Assembly: GCA_023266415.1 (NCBI GenBank)
Contig: JAHFQG010000092.1
Location: 1-5,111 of the forward strand
Source: Francisellaceae bacterium
GTDB taxonomy: Bacteria > Pseudomonadota > Gammaproteobacteria > Berkiellales > Berkiellaceae
Reading direction: 5' to 3'
DNA: 5,111 nt
Below are positions 1-5,111 of this stretch, one piece after another; within the stretch, counting starts at the first letter, position 1, and each line of letters opens with the position of its first letter. A model generated the notes under the pieces. That model saw nothing but the letters and a program-made list of their open reading frames with translations. It searched no databases and had not been told where the DNA came from. The translations under genes and the position numbers were made by a program.

Positions 1-35
1 CTACGCTCGGGATGACGGGCTACGCTCGGGATGAC
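1..35. repeat. Two-copy 16 bp direct repeat
   Basis: The 16-mer CTACGCTCGGGATGAC occurs at 1-16 and again at 20-35 with no mismatch, separated by GGG, giving a 19 bp period. The first copy starts at base 1, so the array may continue outside the window. All three forward frames hit a stop codon within about 90 bases, so this is intergenic. Similar GC-rich short repeats are common between genes in proteobacterial genomes; assignment to a named family is not possible from sequence alone. Confidence 0.8.
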
Positions 36-60
36 TTAACAAAATATATACTACGGGCAA

Positions 61-93
61 CTGGATGCCAGTTTTCACTGGCATGACATCCAG
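61..93. repeat. Palindromic intergenic element (hairpin)
   Basis: ATGCCAG at 65-71 and CTGGCAT at 78-84 form a perfect 7 bp stem around the 6-base loop TTTTCA. An outer CTGG (61-64) can pair with CCAG (90-93) across a small bulge. An alternative pairing joins CTGGAT (61-66) to ATCCAG (88-93), with GCCAG (67-71) pairing CTGGC (78-82). It looks like a REP-type extragenic palindrome. No T-tract follows, so a rho-independent terminator is unlikely. Confidence 0.65.
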
Positions 94-207
94 AATGCCT
101 GATTCATGCAACAAGGCCATTGTAAACTATACCAGTATGCGATAAGCTTTTTCAAATACTAGGCTGAAGCCTCGCCCGTGGGTGATTTACACAATCTGTG
201 GCAGCTA
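94..207. other. Intergenic stretch without a recognised gene
   Basis: No supported coding region, tRNA fold or strong promoter is visible here. The only structure is a near-palindrome AGGCTGAAGCCT at 161-172. A possible weak promoter pair (TTGTAA at 120-125 and GATAAG at 141-146) has only a 15 bp spacer and is not convincing. With the flanking repeats, this makes the whole stretch 1-388 non-coding. Confidence 0.5.
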
Positions 208-391
208 GCCACGCGGGGGGGGAGCAGATTTTAGATTCCCCTCCCCCGCCACGTGGGGGGAGCAGATTTTAGATTCCCCTCCCCCGCCACGTGGGGGGAG
301 CAGATTTTAGATTCCCCTCCCCCGCCACGTGGGGGGAGCAGATTTTAGATTCCCCCTCCCCCGCCACGCGGGGGAGGGCAGGGAGGGGGTG
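208..391. repeat. Tandem array of 38-40 bp C/G-rich palindromic units
   Basis: Four units follow one another at 208-247 (40 bp), 248-285 (38 bp), 286-323 (38 bp) and 324-362 (39 bp), with a partial fifth from 363. Each reads GCCACG, a G-run with GAG, then CAGATTTTAGATT, then a C-rich block. Units 2 and 3 are identical and unit 4 differs from them only by one extra C. Unit 1 has CGC in place of CGT and a longer G-run (eight G at 215-222). The C-rich end of one unit and the G-rich start of the next are near-complementary around CCACGTGG, so every junction can form a hairpin. There are no variable spacers, so this is not a CRISPR array. The partial last unit merges into the translation start of the next gene. 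Confidence 0.9.
354..389 (+). promoter_or_regulatory. Hairpin and G-quadruplex-capable ribosome-binding region
   Basis: CCCTCCCCCGC (354-364) and GCGGGGGAGGG (368-378) form a perfect 11 bp stem with a 3-base loop. Four G-runs follow one another at 370-374, 376-378, 381-383 and 385-389, with loops of 1, 2 and 1 bases, which fits the canonical intramolecular G-quadruplex pattern. The same bases provide Shine-Dalgarno-like GGAGGG at 373-378 (10 bases before the GTG at 389) and GGAGGGG at 382-388. CCCCCTCCC at 352-360 is also exactly complementary to 381-389. These structures are mutually exclusive and all occlude the ribosome-binding region. That this regulates translation is inference. Confidence 0.55.
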
Positions 392-1405
392 TATCTTATT
401 AAAATAAACACATTATCCGTCGCCATTGTTGGCCTAGGGGTTGGTGAGCAACACGCCCGTGCTTTTCAGGCAGACAGTCGTAGTACTGTCCGGGTTCTAT
501 GTGATTTAGATCCCCAAAAATTGGCCGATAAAGCCAAAACGCTGGGCGTACCGCATACTACGGCTGATTTTCAGGCCATATCCTATTATACTCCCATTCA
601 TATTATGTCGTTGGCGTCTTTTGATGAAGATCATGCCGCACAAGTGTTGGCCTCGCTTCAAGCGGGGCAGCATGTGTTTGTGGAAAAACCGCTGTGTCGG
701 ACGCAAAACGAGTTAGAAAGCATACACGCCCAATGGCAGTCCCAACCTCGGGCCTTGCTGTCGAATTGTGTGCTCCGAAAAGCCCCCTTGTATGAGTGGC
801 TGAAAGAAATTATAGTTGAAGGCGAGTTGGGTGATATTTATGCCTTCGATGGCGAATATTTGTATGGTCGACTCCACAAAATCGTAGAAGGGTGGCGAAA
901 AGACGTCCCCGATTATTCGGTGATGGCGGGGGGGGGCGTGCATTTAGTGGATTTAATGTTGAGATTGTTAGGCGAAAGACCCAATACTGTCACCTGTGTG
1001 GGTAATAAAATCATCACCCAAAACACGCCCTTTCAATACGATGATTTTGCCACGGCCCTCTATACCTTTCCCAGTGGCTTGGTGGGACGCATCAGTGCTC
1101 ATTTTGGGTGTGTGCATCGCCATCACCATGTTGTACGGGTATTTGGGTCGAAAGGCACGTTTATTTACGATGATCAAGGTCCCAGGGTGCACAAAAGTCG
1201 AGCGGAAAACAGCACGGCTGTTGTGATTGATAAAAACCCCCTCCCTGCCCATAAAGGGGTATTGGTTGCCCCTTTCTTAGACAGCATTCAACATAACACG
1301 TTTCAGACGGCCGCCCAGCAGGAGTTTGATTTGGTTTCAGTGCTGGTGGCCACGGATAAGGCGCGACAGGCAAAAGAAACTTTGAGCATAACCTATGTTG
1401 AGTAA
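389..1405 (+). CDS. Gfo/Idh/MocA family NAD(P)-dependent oxidoreductase
   Basis: Cytoplasmic dehydrogenase-type protein of 338 aa, close to the usual length of the family. Numbered from the GTG at 389, the N-terminal Rossmann fold shows GLGVGEQHA at 15-23 and an acidic residue at the end of strand 2 (D39, in CDLDP). The family motif EKP is at 99-101, with K100 the expected catalytic lysine. GGGVHLVDLM at 181-190 supplies the conserved H185 and D188 of the substrate site. The family oxidises or reduces sugars, inositols and related compounds; the substrate cannot be told here and no sugar-pathway neighbours are present. The start is uncertain. An in-frame GTG at 329 would add 20 residues encoded wholly by the upstream repeat and is unlikely. 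An ATT at 398 has good Shine-Dalgarno spacing but would be a rare start. A run of nine G lies in codons 180-183. Confidence 0.88.
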   Translation: MYLIKINTLSVAIVGLGVGEQHARAFQADSRSTVRVLCDLDPQKLADKAKTLGVPHTTADFQAISYYTPIHIMSLASFDEDHAAQVLASLQAGQHVFVEKPLCRTQNELESIHAQWQSQPRALLSNCVLRKAPLYEWLKEIIVEGELGDIYAFDGEYLYGRLHKIVEGWRKDVPDYSVMAGGGVHLVDLMLRLLGERPNTVTCVGNKIITQNTPFQYDDFATALYTFPSGLVGRISAHFGCVHRHHHVVRVFGSKGTFIYDDQGPRVHKSRAENSTAVVIDKNPLPAHKGVLVAPFLDSIQHNTFQTAAQQEFDLVSVLVATDKARQAKETLSITYVE

Positions 1406-1420
1406 GGTGTGTCTGCACCT

Positions 1421-1471
1421 ATCTATTGACAATAGCAACTTTTATGCTATAGTATCTATTACCAATAGATA
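1421..1471. promoter_or_regulatory. Paired inverted-repeat operators bracketing the promoter
   Basis: Two copies of the same dyad are present. The first is CTATTGACAATAG at 1423-1435, which pairs CTATTG with CAATAG around one base and covers the -35 box. The second is TATCTATT (1453-1460) and AATAGATA (1464-1471), perfect 8 bp arms around ACC, at the predicted transcription start. Both share ATCTATT, three bases, AATAG in direct orientation (1421-1435 and 1454-1468). Their centres are 33 bp apart, about three helical turns. This geometry suits cooperative repressor binding. The repressor is unknown; autoregulation through the ATPase's winged-helix-like region is a guess. Confidence 0.6.
1426..1453 (+). 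promoter_or_regulatory. Sigma-70-type promoter of the ATPase gene
   Basis: A perfect -35 box TTGACA (1426-1431) is followed after 16 bp by TATAGT (1448-1453), which matches the -10 consensus at five of six positions. TGC directly before it (1445-1447) makes an extended -10. Transcription would start near 1459-1461, about 25 bases before the ATG at 1486. The Shine-Dalgarno is weak, with only AGG at 1476-1478, 7 bases from the ATG. Confidence 0.8.
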
Positions 1472-1485
1472 ATACAGGCCGTTCC

Positions 1486-2772
1486 ATGTTAAACAAAGCC
1501 CTTCTCCGGGCCGTTATTGCTGATCAGGCTACCATCCGTATCCCAACCCCGTTTTTCAAACGAGAGATCTATGCTCGCCTATTGGCTTGGCAAAACAATA
1601 CACAAATCATTGTTTTAAGTGGTATTCGCCGTTCTGGTAAATCAACCTTGTTGCAACAAGTGCGTCAACACGCACACCATAAAAACTGTTATCTCAATTT
1701 TGACGATGATCGCCTATTAAACTTTGAAATATCCGATTTCCAATCTCTGTTAGAGGTCTTTATCGAACTCTATGGTGATGAGCGTACCCTTTACTTTGAT
1801 GAAATACAAAATATTTCTGGGTGGGAACGATTCATCCGTCGGGCCTATGATCAAGGATATAAAATTTATCTCACAGGCTCTAATTCCAATATGCTCAGTA
1901 AAGAGTTAGGTACAAGACTTACTGGACGTTATCTGCAAATTCAAGTGTATCCGCTCTCCTTCAAAGAATTTGTTCAAATATATGACCCCAGTTTGCTGAC
2001 TAAAAAAACTTTCACCACCCGAGACAAAGGACTCATCCAACATTATTTTCAGCAATATTGGACCACGGGCGGTATGCCAGAATATGTTTTAACCGCTATT
2101 CCAGATGTTTTACAGTTGTTATATCAAAATATCTTATATCGCGATATCGTGGTTCGATATTCCTTAAATAATGAGTTACCCATCAAAGAACTTATGTACT
2201 ATCTGGCCAGCCATGTCGGGAAAGATGTTAGCTTCAATGCTTTAAAAGCGGTTATTGGGGTTAAAAATGCTTCAACTGTCTCAGAATATTGTCATTATCT
2301 AGAAAACAGTTATTTGGCTTTCTTTGTTCGTCGGTACGATGCTTCTTTAAAAAAACAAATTCAAAAAAAAGGATATCTAATCGACCATGCTTTAGCGCGT
2401 ATCATCGGATTTCGTCCAACAGAAGATCGGGGGCGAATACTCGAAAATATTGTTTTTTTAGAACTAAAACGCCGAGAATGTGACATTTATTTTCATCGCG
2501 ATAAAAAAGAATGCGATTTTTTGCTGAGACACGGAACCCAAATACAGCAGGCTATTCAGGTGTGTCAGGCTTTTACGTCAGAAGAAACCGAACAACAGGA
2601 GATAGCAGGCCTCTTAGAAGCGATGAATGCGCACGGGTTAGGTAGCGGACTTATTTTGGTGGAAGATCTGTCTCAGACCACCACAGTGTTGCAACACAAT
2701 AAAGATATTCACTTCATGCCCATTAGTTTGTGGTTGCTAGATACTGCTGAAAAAACGCCACCAGCGGGTTAA
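1486..2772 (+). CDS. AAA_14/DUF4143 family ATPase
   Basis: A 428 aa cytoplasmic P-loop ATPase with no signal peptide or membrane segment. The AAA_14 domain (about 38-160) has Walker A GIRRSGKS at 46-53, Walker B TLYFDEIQN at 101-109 (D105, E106), a sensor-like YLTGSNS at 128-134 and a conserved TGRY at 146-149. Residues about 238-283 resemble a winged helix. The DUF4143 C-terminal domain (about 200-365) holds KGYLIDHALARIIGF at 295-309, RGRILENIVFLEL at 315-327 and ECDFLL at 342-347, resembling a nuclease-type fold in which the usual final lysine is replaced by QVC (358-360). The cellular role of this family is not established; members are widespread, often in several copies and often mobile. 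The family normally ends near PLWLL, here PISLWLL at 412-418, so the last ten residues look like an extension. The gene has its own promoter and is more A+T-rich than the gene before it. Confidence 0.9.
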   Translation: MLNKALLRAVIADQATIRIPTPFFKREIYARLLAWQNNTQIIVLSGIRRSGKSTLLQQVRQHAHHKNCYLNFDDDRLLNFEISDFQSLLEVFIELYGDERTLYFDEIQNISGWERFIRRAYDQGYKIYLTGSNSNMLSKELGTRLTGRYLQIQVYPLSFKEFVQIYDPSLLTKKTFTTRDKGLIQHYFQQYWTTGGMPEYVLTAIPDVLQLLYQNILYRDIVVRYSLNNELPIKELMYYLASHVGKDVSFNALKAVIGVKNASTVSEYCHYLENSYLAFFVRRYDASLKKQIQKKGYLIDHALARIIGFRPTEDRGRILENIVFLELKRRECDIYFHRDKKECDFLLRHGTQIQQAIQVCQAFTSEETEQQEIAGLLEAMNAHGLGSGLILVEDLSQTTTVLQHNKDIHFMPISLWLLDTAEKTPPAG

Positions 2773-4180
2773 TAAAAATACTCATGGCAATGGCTAACCC
2801 AATGGCAAAAATCACGGCAGAAGCCATAGACAAGGGAATGGGTTTTCGTACAAACGGTACGATTTCTGTGGGTTTGACAAAAAAGCCCGCTTTTACTACC
2901 GGGTAAATGTACAAAATATTAATGATGCTGCCCACAACCAAAAACAAAATAGGCCAATAGTTTTGAGTTTGAATGTCAGCTAAAATCATGTAATCTTTAC
3001 CAAACGACCCCGGTAACCATGGAAATCCAATAATAGAAGCCCCACTAAAGGCAATACATAAAATCCAAAATTTCATATGGGGCGCAATTTTGGCAATGTC
3101 TTTGGTGTCATTCAGCTGATACACACTGGAAAAAATACCCGCAATGTAAAAAAGTACAATTTTACACAAAGAATGCGAAATAATATGCAATACCCCTGCC
3201 ATGAGAGAAAGGGGGGTGGCAATAAAGATGGCCAGCAGTATGTAAGATAGCTGGCTAATTGTGGAGTAAGCAAAACGTTTCTTTAAATGATTGGTTTTCC
3301 AAGCTCGATAAGCTGCGTAAATGGCGGTGATCCCACACAACCAATACACCCACCCACCCGTCCAAAAGTGTTGGGTTAAAACACGGGTATACTCTAATCC
3401 AAAAATATACACCACAATTTTTAGAATGGCGATAGATCCCGATTTCACCGCAGCCACCGAATGCAATAGCCCACTGACGGGGGTGGGAGCAATTATGGAG
3501 CGGCTAATCCAATGATGAAAGGGTAAAATACAGTTTTTGGAGATCCCAAATACAAATAAGGCCAAAATAGGGGCCGCTAACCAAGTATTATTTAAGTTAG
3601 CCAATCCATATTGAGAATCAAACAAAACGGAACCTGTGTGATAATGCACCAACAACATGGCAGGTAAAAAGAATAAAAAGCTGGAACTGACGTGTGTCAG
3701 CAAATATAAGCGATTGGCTTGGACGGACAACTTACTTAGATTGCTCAAAATGAGCGGAGCTGTTAAAAAAATCAATAATGTATAAAAAATAAATAAAGTC
3801 CATAAATCAGCGGCATAGCCGTTGGCAAACACGGCGAAAATGGATAAAGAGAAATAGTGAGAGAAATGCCCTAAGCGTTGTCTGGCAATGTTAAGGCGGA
3901 TATAGGCATAGGAATACAAATTGGTTATAAACCAAACTATATTGACCAATATCCCAAACAAATAAGAATAAATATCACACATAAACTTCAGTTGAATAAA
4001 ACCAAAGTCGATGCTGTAAATTTTTTGACTGATGGGCAGAGAAATACTAAGGGCTAAACTGGCTAAAATAACCAAAGACACAAACACACGATGCACCGTA
4101 TAGTGTTTTTTTATCAAAATACCTAAGAGCAACTTGAGAAGCGGCAGCATTATAACTAACGATAAACTCCACAGCACCAT
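2723..4180 (-). CDS. NuoL/MrpA/MrpD-type proton-conducting membrane subunit
   Basis: A 485 aa protein with about 13-14 hydrophobic segments and the proton-translocating core of complex I antiporter-like and Mrp Na+/H+ antiporter subunits (Proton_antipo_M, about 120-400). Recognisable parts are GISKNCILPFHHW at 212-224 with the TM7 lysine K215, APTPVSGLLHSVAAVKSG at 231-248 with H240 and K246 of TM8, KRFAYSTISQLSY at 301-313, HIISHSLCK at 332-340, and a TM12-type lysine K395 in GSFGKDYMIL. Where relatives as I remember them read FYELL in TM5, this protein reads FYTLL (132-136), so T134 replaces the key glutamate. No other Mrp or Nuo subunit is in the window, so the partner complex is unknown. 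Alternatives include an Mrp-D-like or DabB-like subunit. Translation starts at an ATG with a good Shine-Dalgarno. The 3' end overlaps the ATPase gene by 50 bp. Confidence 0.85.
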   Translation of the reverse strand: MVLWSLSLVIMLPLLKLLLGILIKKHYTVHRVFVSLVILASLALSISLPISQKIYSIDFGFIQLKFMCDIYSYLFGILVNIVWFITNLYSYAYIRLNIARQRLGHFSHYFSLSIFAVFANGYAADLWTLFIFYTLLIFLTAPLILSNLSKLSVQANRLYLLTHVSSSFLFFLPAMLLVHYHTGSVLFDSQYGLANLNNTWLAAPILALFVFGISKNCILPFHHWISRSIIAPTPVSGLLHSVAAVKSGSIAILKIVVYIFGLEYTRVLTQHFWTGGWVYWLCGITAIYAAYRAWKTNHLKKRFAYSTISQLSYILLAIFIATPLSLMAGVLHIISHSLCKIVLFYIAGIFSSVYQLNDTKDIAKIAPHMKFWILCIAFSGASIIGFPWLPGSFGKDYMILADIQTQNYWPILFLVVGSIINILYIYPVVKAGFFVKPTEIVPFVRKPIPLSMASAVIFAIGLAIAMSIFINPLVAFFQQYLATTN

Positions 4181-4183
4181 GTG

Positions 4184-4189
4184 TCTCCT
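4184..4189 (-). promoter_or_regulatory. Shine-Dalgarno of the antiporter-like gene
   Basis: On the minus strand the sequence AGGAGA is followed by CAC and then the ATG at 4180-4178. The AGGAG core is four bases from the start codon, slightly short but strong, and it supports this start over downstream ATGs. Confidence 0.7.
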
Positions 4190-4206
4190 GTGTTATGCTC
4201 CTACGG

Positions 4207-4226
4207 TGATACCTGTATTTGTATCA
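4207..4226. repeat. Short inverted repeat in the leader of the antiporter-like gene
   Basis: TGATAC at 4207-4212 and GTATCA at 4221-4226 form perfect 6 bp arms around 8 bases. The site is about 27 bases upstream of the minus-strand start codon, so it would form a small hairpin in the mRNA leader or act as a DNA-binding site. It has no T-tract and is not a terminator. No convincing promoter is visible on the minus strand in 4181-4308. Confidence 0.4.
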
Positions 4227-4260
4227 TGGATTCGCCCCTACAATTGGACAGCTCTTGTAT

Positions 4261-4315
4261 TCCCCTCCCTCGCTCCTTTACCGATTTTATGTCCCCTCCC
4301 CCGCTCCTTTACCGA
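4261..4315. repeat. C-rich 31 bp-period direct repeat overlapping a stop codon
   Basis: A 24-base unit reading TCCCCTCCC, T or C, CGCTCCTTTACCGA occurs at 4261-4284 and 4292-4315 with one mismatch, separated by TTTTATG, giving a 31 bp period. The second copy contains the minus-strand TAA stop (4311-4309) and the last codon of the symporter gene. The CCCCTCCCCCG core resembles the units at 208-391, so both may belong to one repeat family. It leaves no room for an ordinary terminator directly after the gene. Confidence 0.75.
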
Positions 4316-5111
4316 CAAGCCGCCTTGACTTGCTGAAACACCGCCGTATAAGCCGGACTAACAGGGGTTAAGAGAGATACTATTATCACCGCCAACAAAG
4401 ACAACCCTACCCCAGGCACAATTTGATAAATAGGCAATACATGGGACACATACGCAGGCCAAACCAAACTGGTGACCAATCCGACCGCAATACCCGCCGC
4501 AGCACCTTTTTGGGTCATGCGAGGCCAAAACAAGCTCATTACCACAGGGGCGGCAAAGCTGCTGCCCAATCCAGCCCAGGCAAAGGCGACTAGATTTAAT
4601 ACATAGTTCCCCTGCTTCCAAGCCAAGGCAATGGCCACACAGGCAATGATACACACCGATAGGCGTCCGACCAACACCAATTCCTTTTGAGAAGCTTTGC
4701 GGCGGATAAATGCATGGTAAATATCTTCGGTGAGCGCACTGGAAGAGGCAAGCATTTGAGAATCAATGGCACACATGATGGCCGATAAAATGGCCGCTAA
4801 GATGCATCCGGCAATGAATGGGTTGAATAACACGCTGGAGAAGCGAATAAACACAGATTCATGGTCAGATAGAGGATAGTGTGGAAAATAAGCAATGCCC
4901 ACCAACCCAACACACACAGCGCCAAACAAAGATAACACCATCCAGCCCATACAAATACGTCGTGCGATGGGTATGTCTTTTAAGCTTCGCACAGCCATAA
5001 ATCGCACCAAAATATGGGGTTGCCCAAAATACCCCAGCCCCCAGGCGAAAAGGTTTATCATGGACAATACAGTCATGCCTTGCATCACTTGAAGGGCTAC
5101 CTCATTTTTTT
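4309..5111 (-). CDS. putP: PutP-like Na+/solute (proline) symporter, C-terminal part
   Basis: This is the C-terminal half of an inner-membrane sodium:solute symporter (SSF family). The reading frame is open to the window edge (266 full codons visible), so the N-terminus lies outside and the GTG at 5088 is an internal codon, not a start. Family signatures are clear, numbered from codon 1 at 5109: AWGLGYFGQPHILVRFMAVRS (22-42, with the core GYFGQPH), FNPFIAGCILAAILSAIMC (95-113), and SSSALTEDIY at 122-131, whose Ser/Thr pair corresponds to the Na2 sodium-site residues of the family. FIRRKASQKELVLVGR (134-149) and AWAGLGSSFAAPV (177-189) also match PutP-type proteins as I know them. Proline is the best substrate guess, but pantothenate or another solute is possible. 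The final C and R codons lie close to or within the repeat that also supplies the stop. Confidence 0.88.
   Translation of the reverse strand, partial: KNEVALQVMQGMTVLSMINLFAWGLGYFGQPHILVRFMAVRSLKDIPIARRICMGWMVLSLFGAVCVGLVGIAYFPHYPLSDHESVFIRFSSVLFNPFIAGCILAAILSAIMCAIDSQMLASSSALTEDIYHAFIRRKASQKELVLVGRLSVCIIACVAIALAWKQGNYVLNLVAFAWAGLGSSFAAPVVMSLFWPRMTQKGAAAGIAVGLVTSLVWPAYVSHVLPIYQIVPGVGLSLLAVIIVSLLTPVSPAYTAVFQQVKAACR

Noticed and set aside
329..388. GTG at 329 as start of the oxidoreductase
   Set aside because: It would add 20 residues encoded entirely by the tandem repeat, with no homology expected before the Rossmann fold; the GTG at 389 or ATT at 398 fits the family better.
208..391. Possible CRISPR array
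   Set aside because: The units follow each other with no variable spacers, are palindromic and C/G-rich, and no cas gene is present.
506..1418. Minus-strand open frames opposite the oxidoreductase
   Set aside because: They are antisense shadows of a clear family member, with no domain and no supported ribosome-binding site.
1405..1420. Terminator after the oxidoreductase gene (AGGTG and CACCT hairpin)
   Set aside because: The stem is only five base pairs and no T-tract follows; the bases run into the next promoter's operator.
4134..4328. Small + strand reading frame of 64 codons
   Set aside because: It lies antisense to the ends of two clear genes and across the C-rich repeat, and shows no recognisable domain.
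5086..5088. GTG as start codon of the symporter
   Set aside because: The frame stays open to the window edge and the encoded protein begins in the middle of the PutP-type fold.

Overview
The window looks like proteobacterial DNA, perhaps from a host-associated lineage. The clues are GC-rich palindromic repeats in the intergenic spaces, a PutP-type sodium symporter, a stand-alone NuoL/Mrp-type subunit and a DUF4143 ATPase. No rRNA or other marker gene is present, so the lineage is a weak inference. Base composition varies: sampled 60-base lines give roughly 47-57% G+C in the first gene, but about 27-43% in the ATPase and antiporter-like genes.

Layout. Positions 1-388 contain no gene. They hold a short direct repeat, a hairpin-forming repeat and a tandem array of about four 38-40 bp C/G-rich units. 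The array runs straight into the ribosome-binding region of a Gfo/Idh/MocA oxidoreductase (389-1405, +). A compact promoter, with one inverted repeat over its -35 box and another at the expected transcription start, lies at 1421-1471. It drives an AAA_14/DUF4143 ATPase (1486-2772, +). The 3' end of the ATPase gene overlaps by 50 bp the 3' end of a convergent gene for a NuoL/MrpA/MrpD-type membrane subunit (2723-4180, -). Upstream of that gene, a 128 bp gap carries a C-rich 31 bp-period direct repeat. Its second copy includes the stop codon of a putP-like Na+/solute symporter gene (4309 to the window edge, -), of which only the C-terminal half is present.

How the parts relate. The two minus-strand genes both encode membrane proteins coupled to Na+ or H+ and could share a transcript, but repeats separate them. 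The oxidoreductase and ATPase lie on the + strand but have no evident shared function, and the ATPase has its own promoter. I see no complete new multi-gene system. The most notable points are the structured, G-quadruplex-capable start of the oxidoreductase gene, the paired operators of the ATPase gene, and the apparent loss of the usual TM5 glutamate in the antiporter-like subunit.
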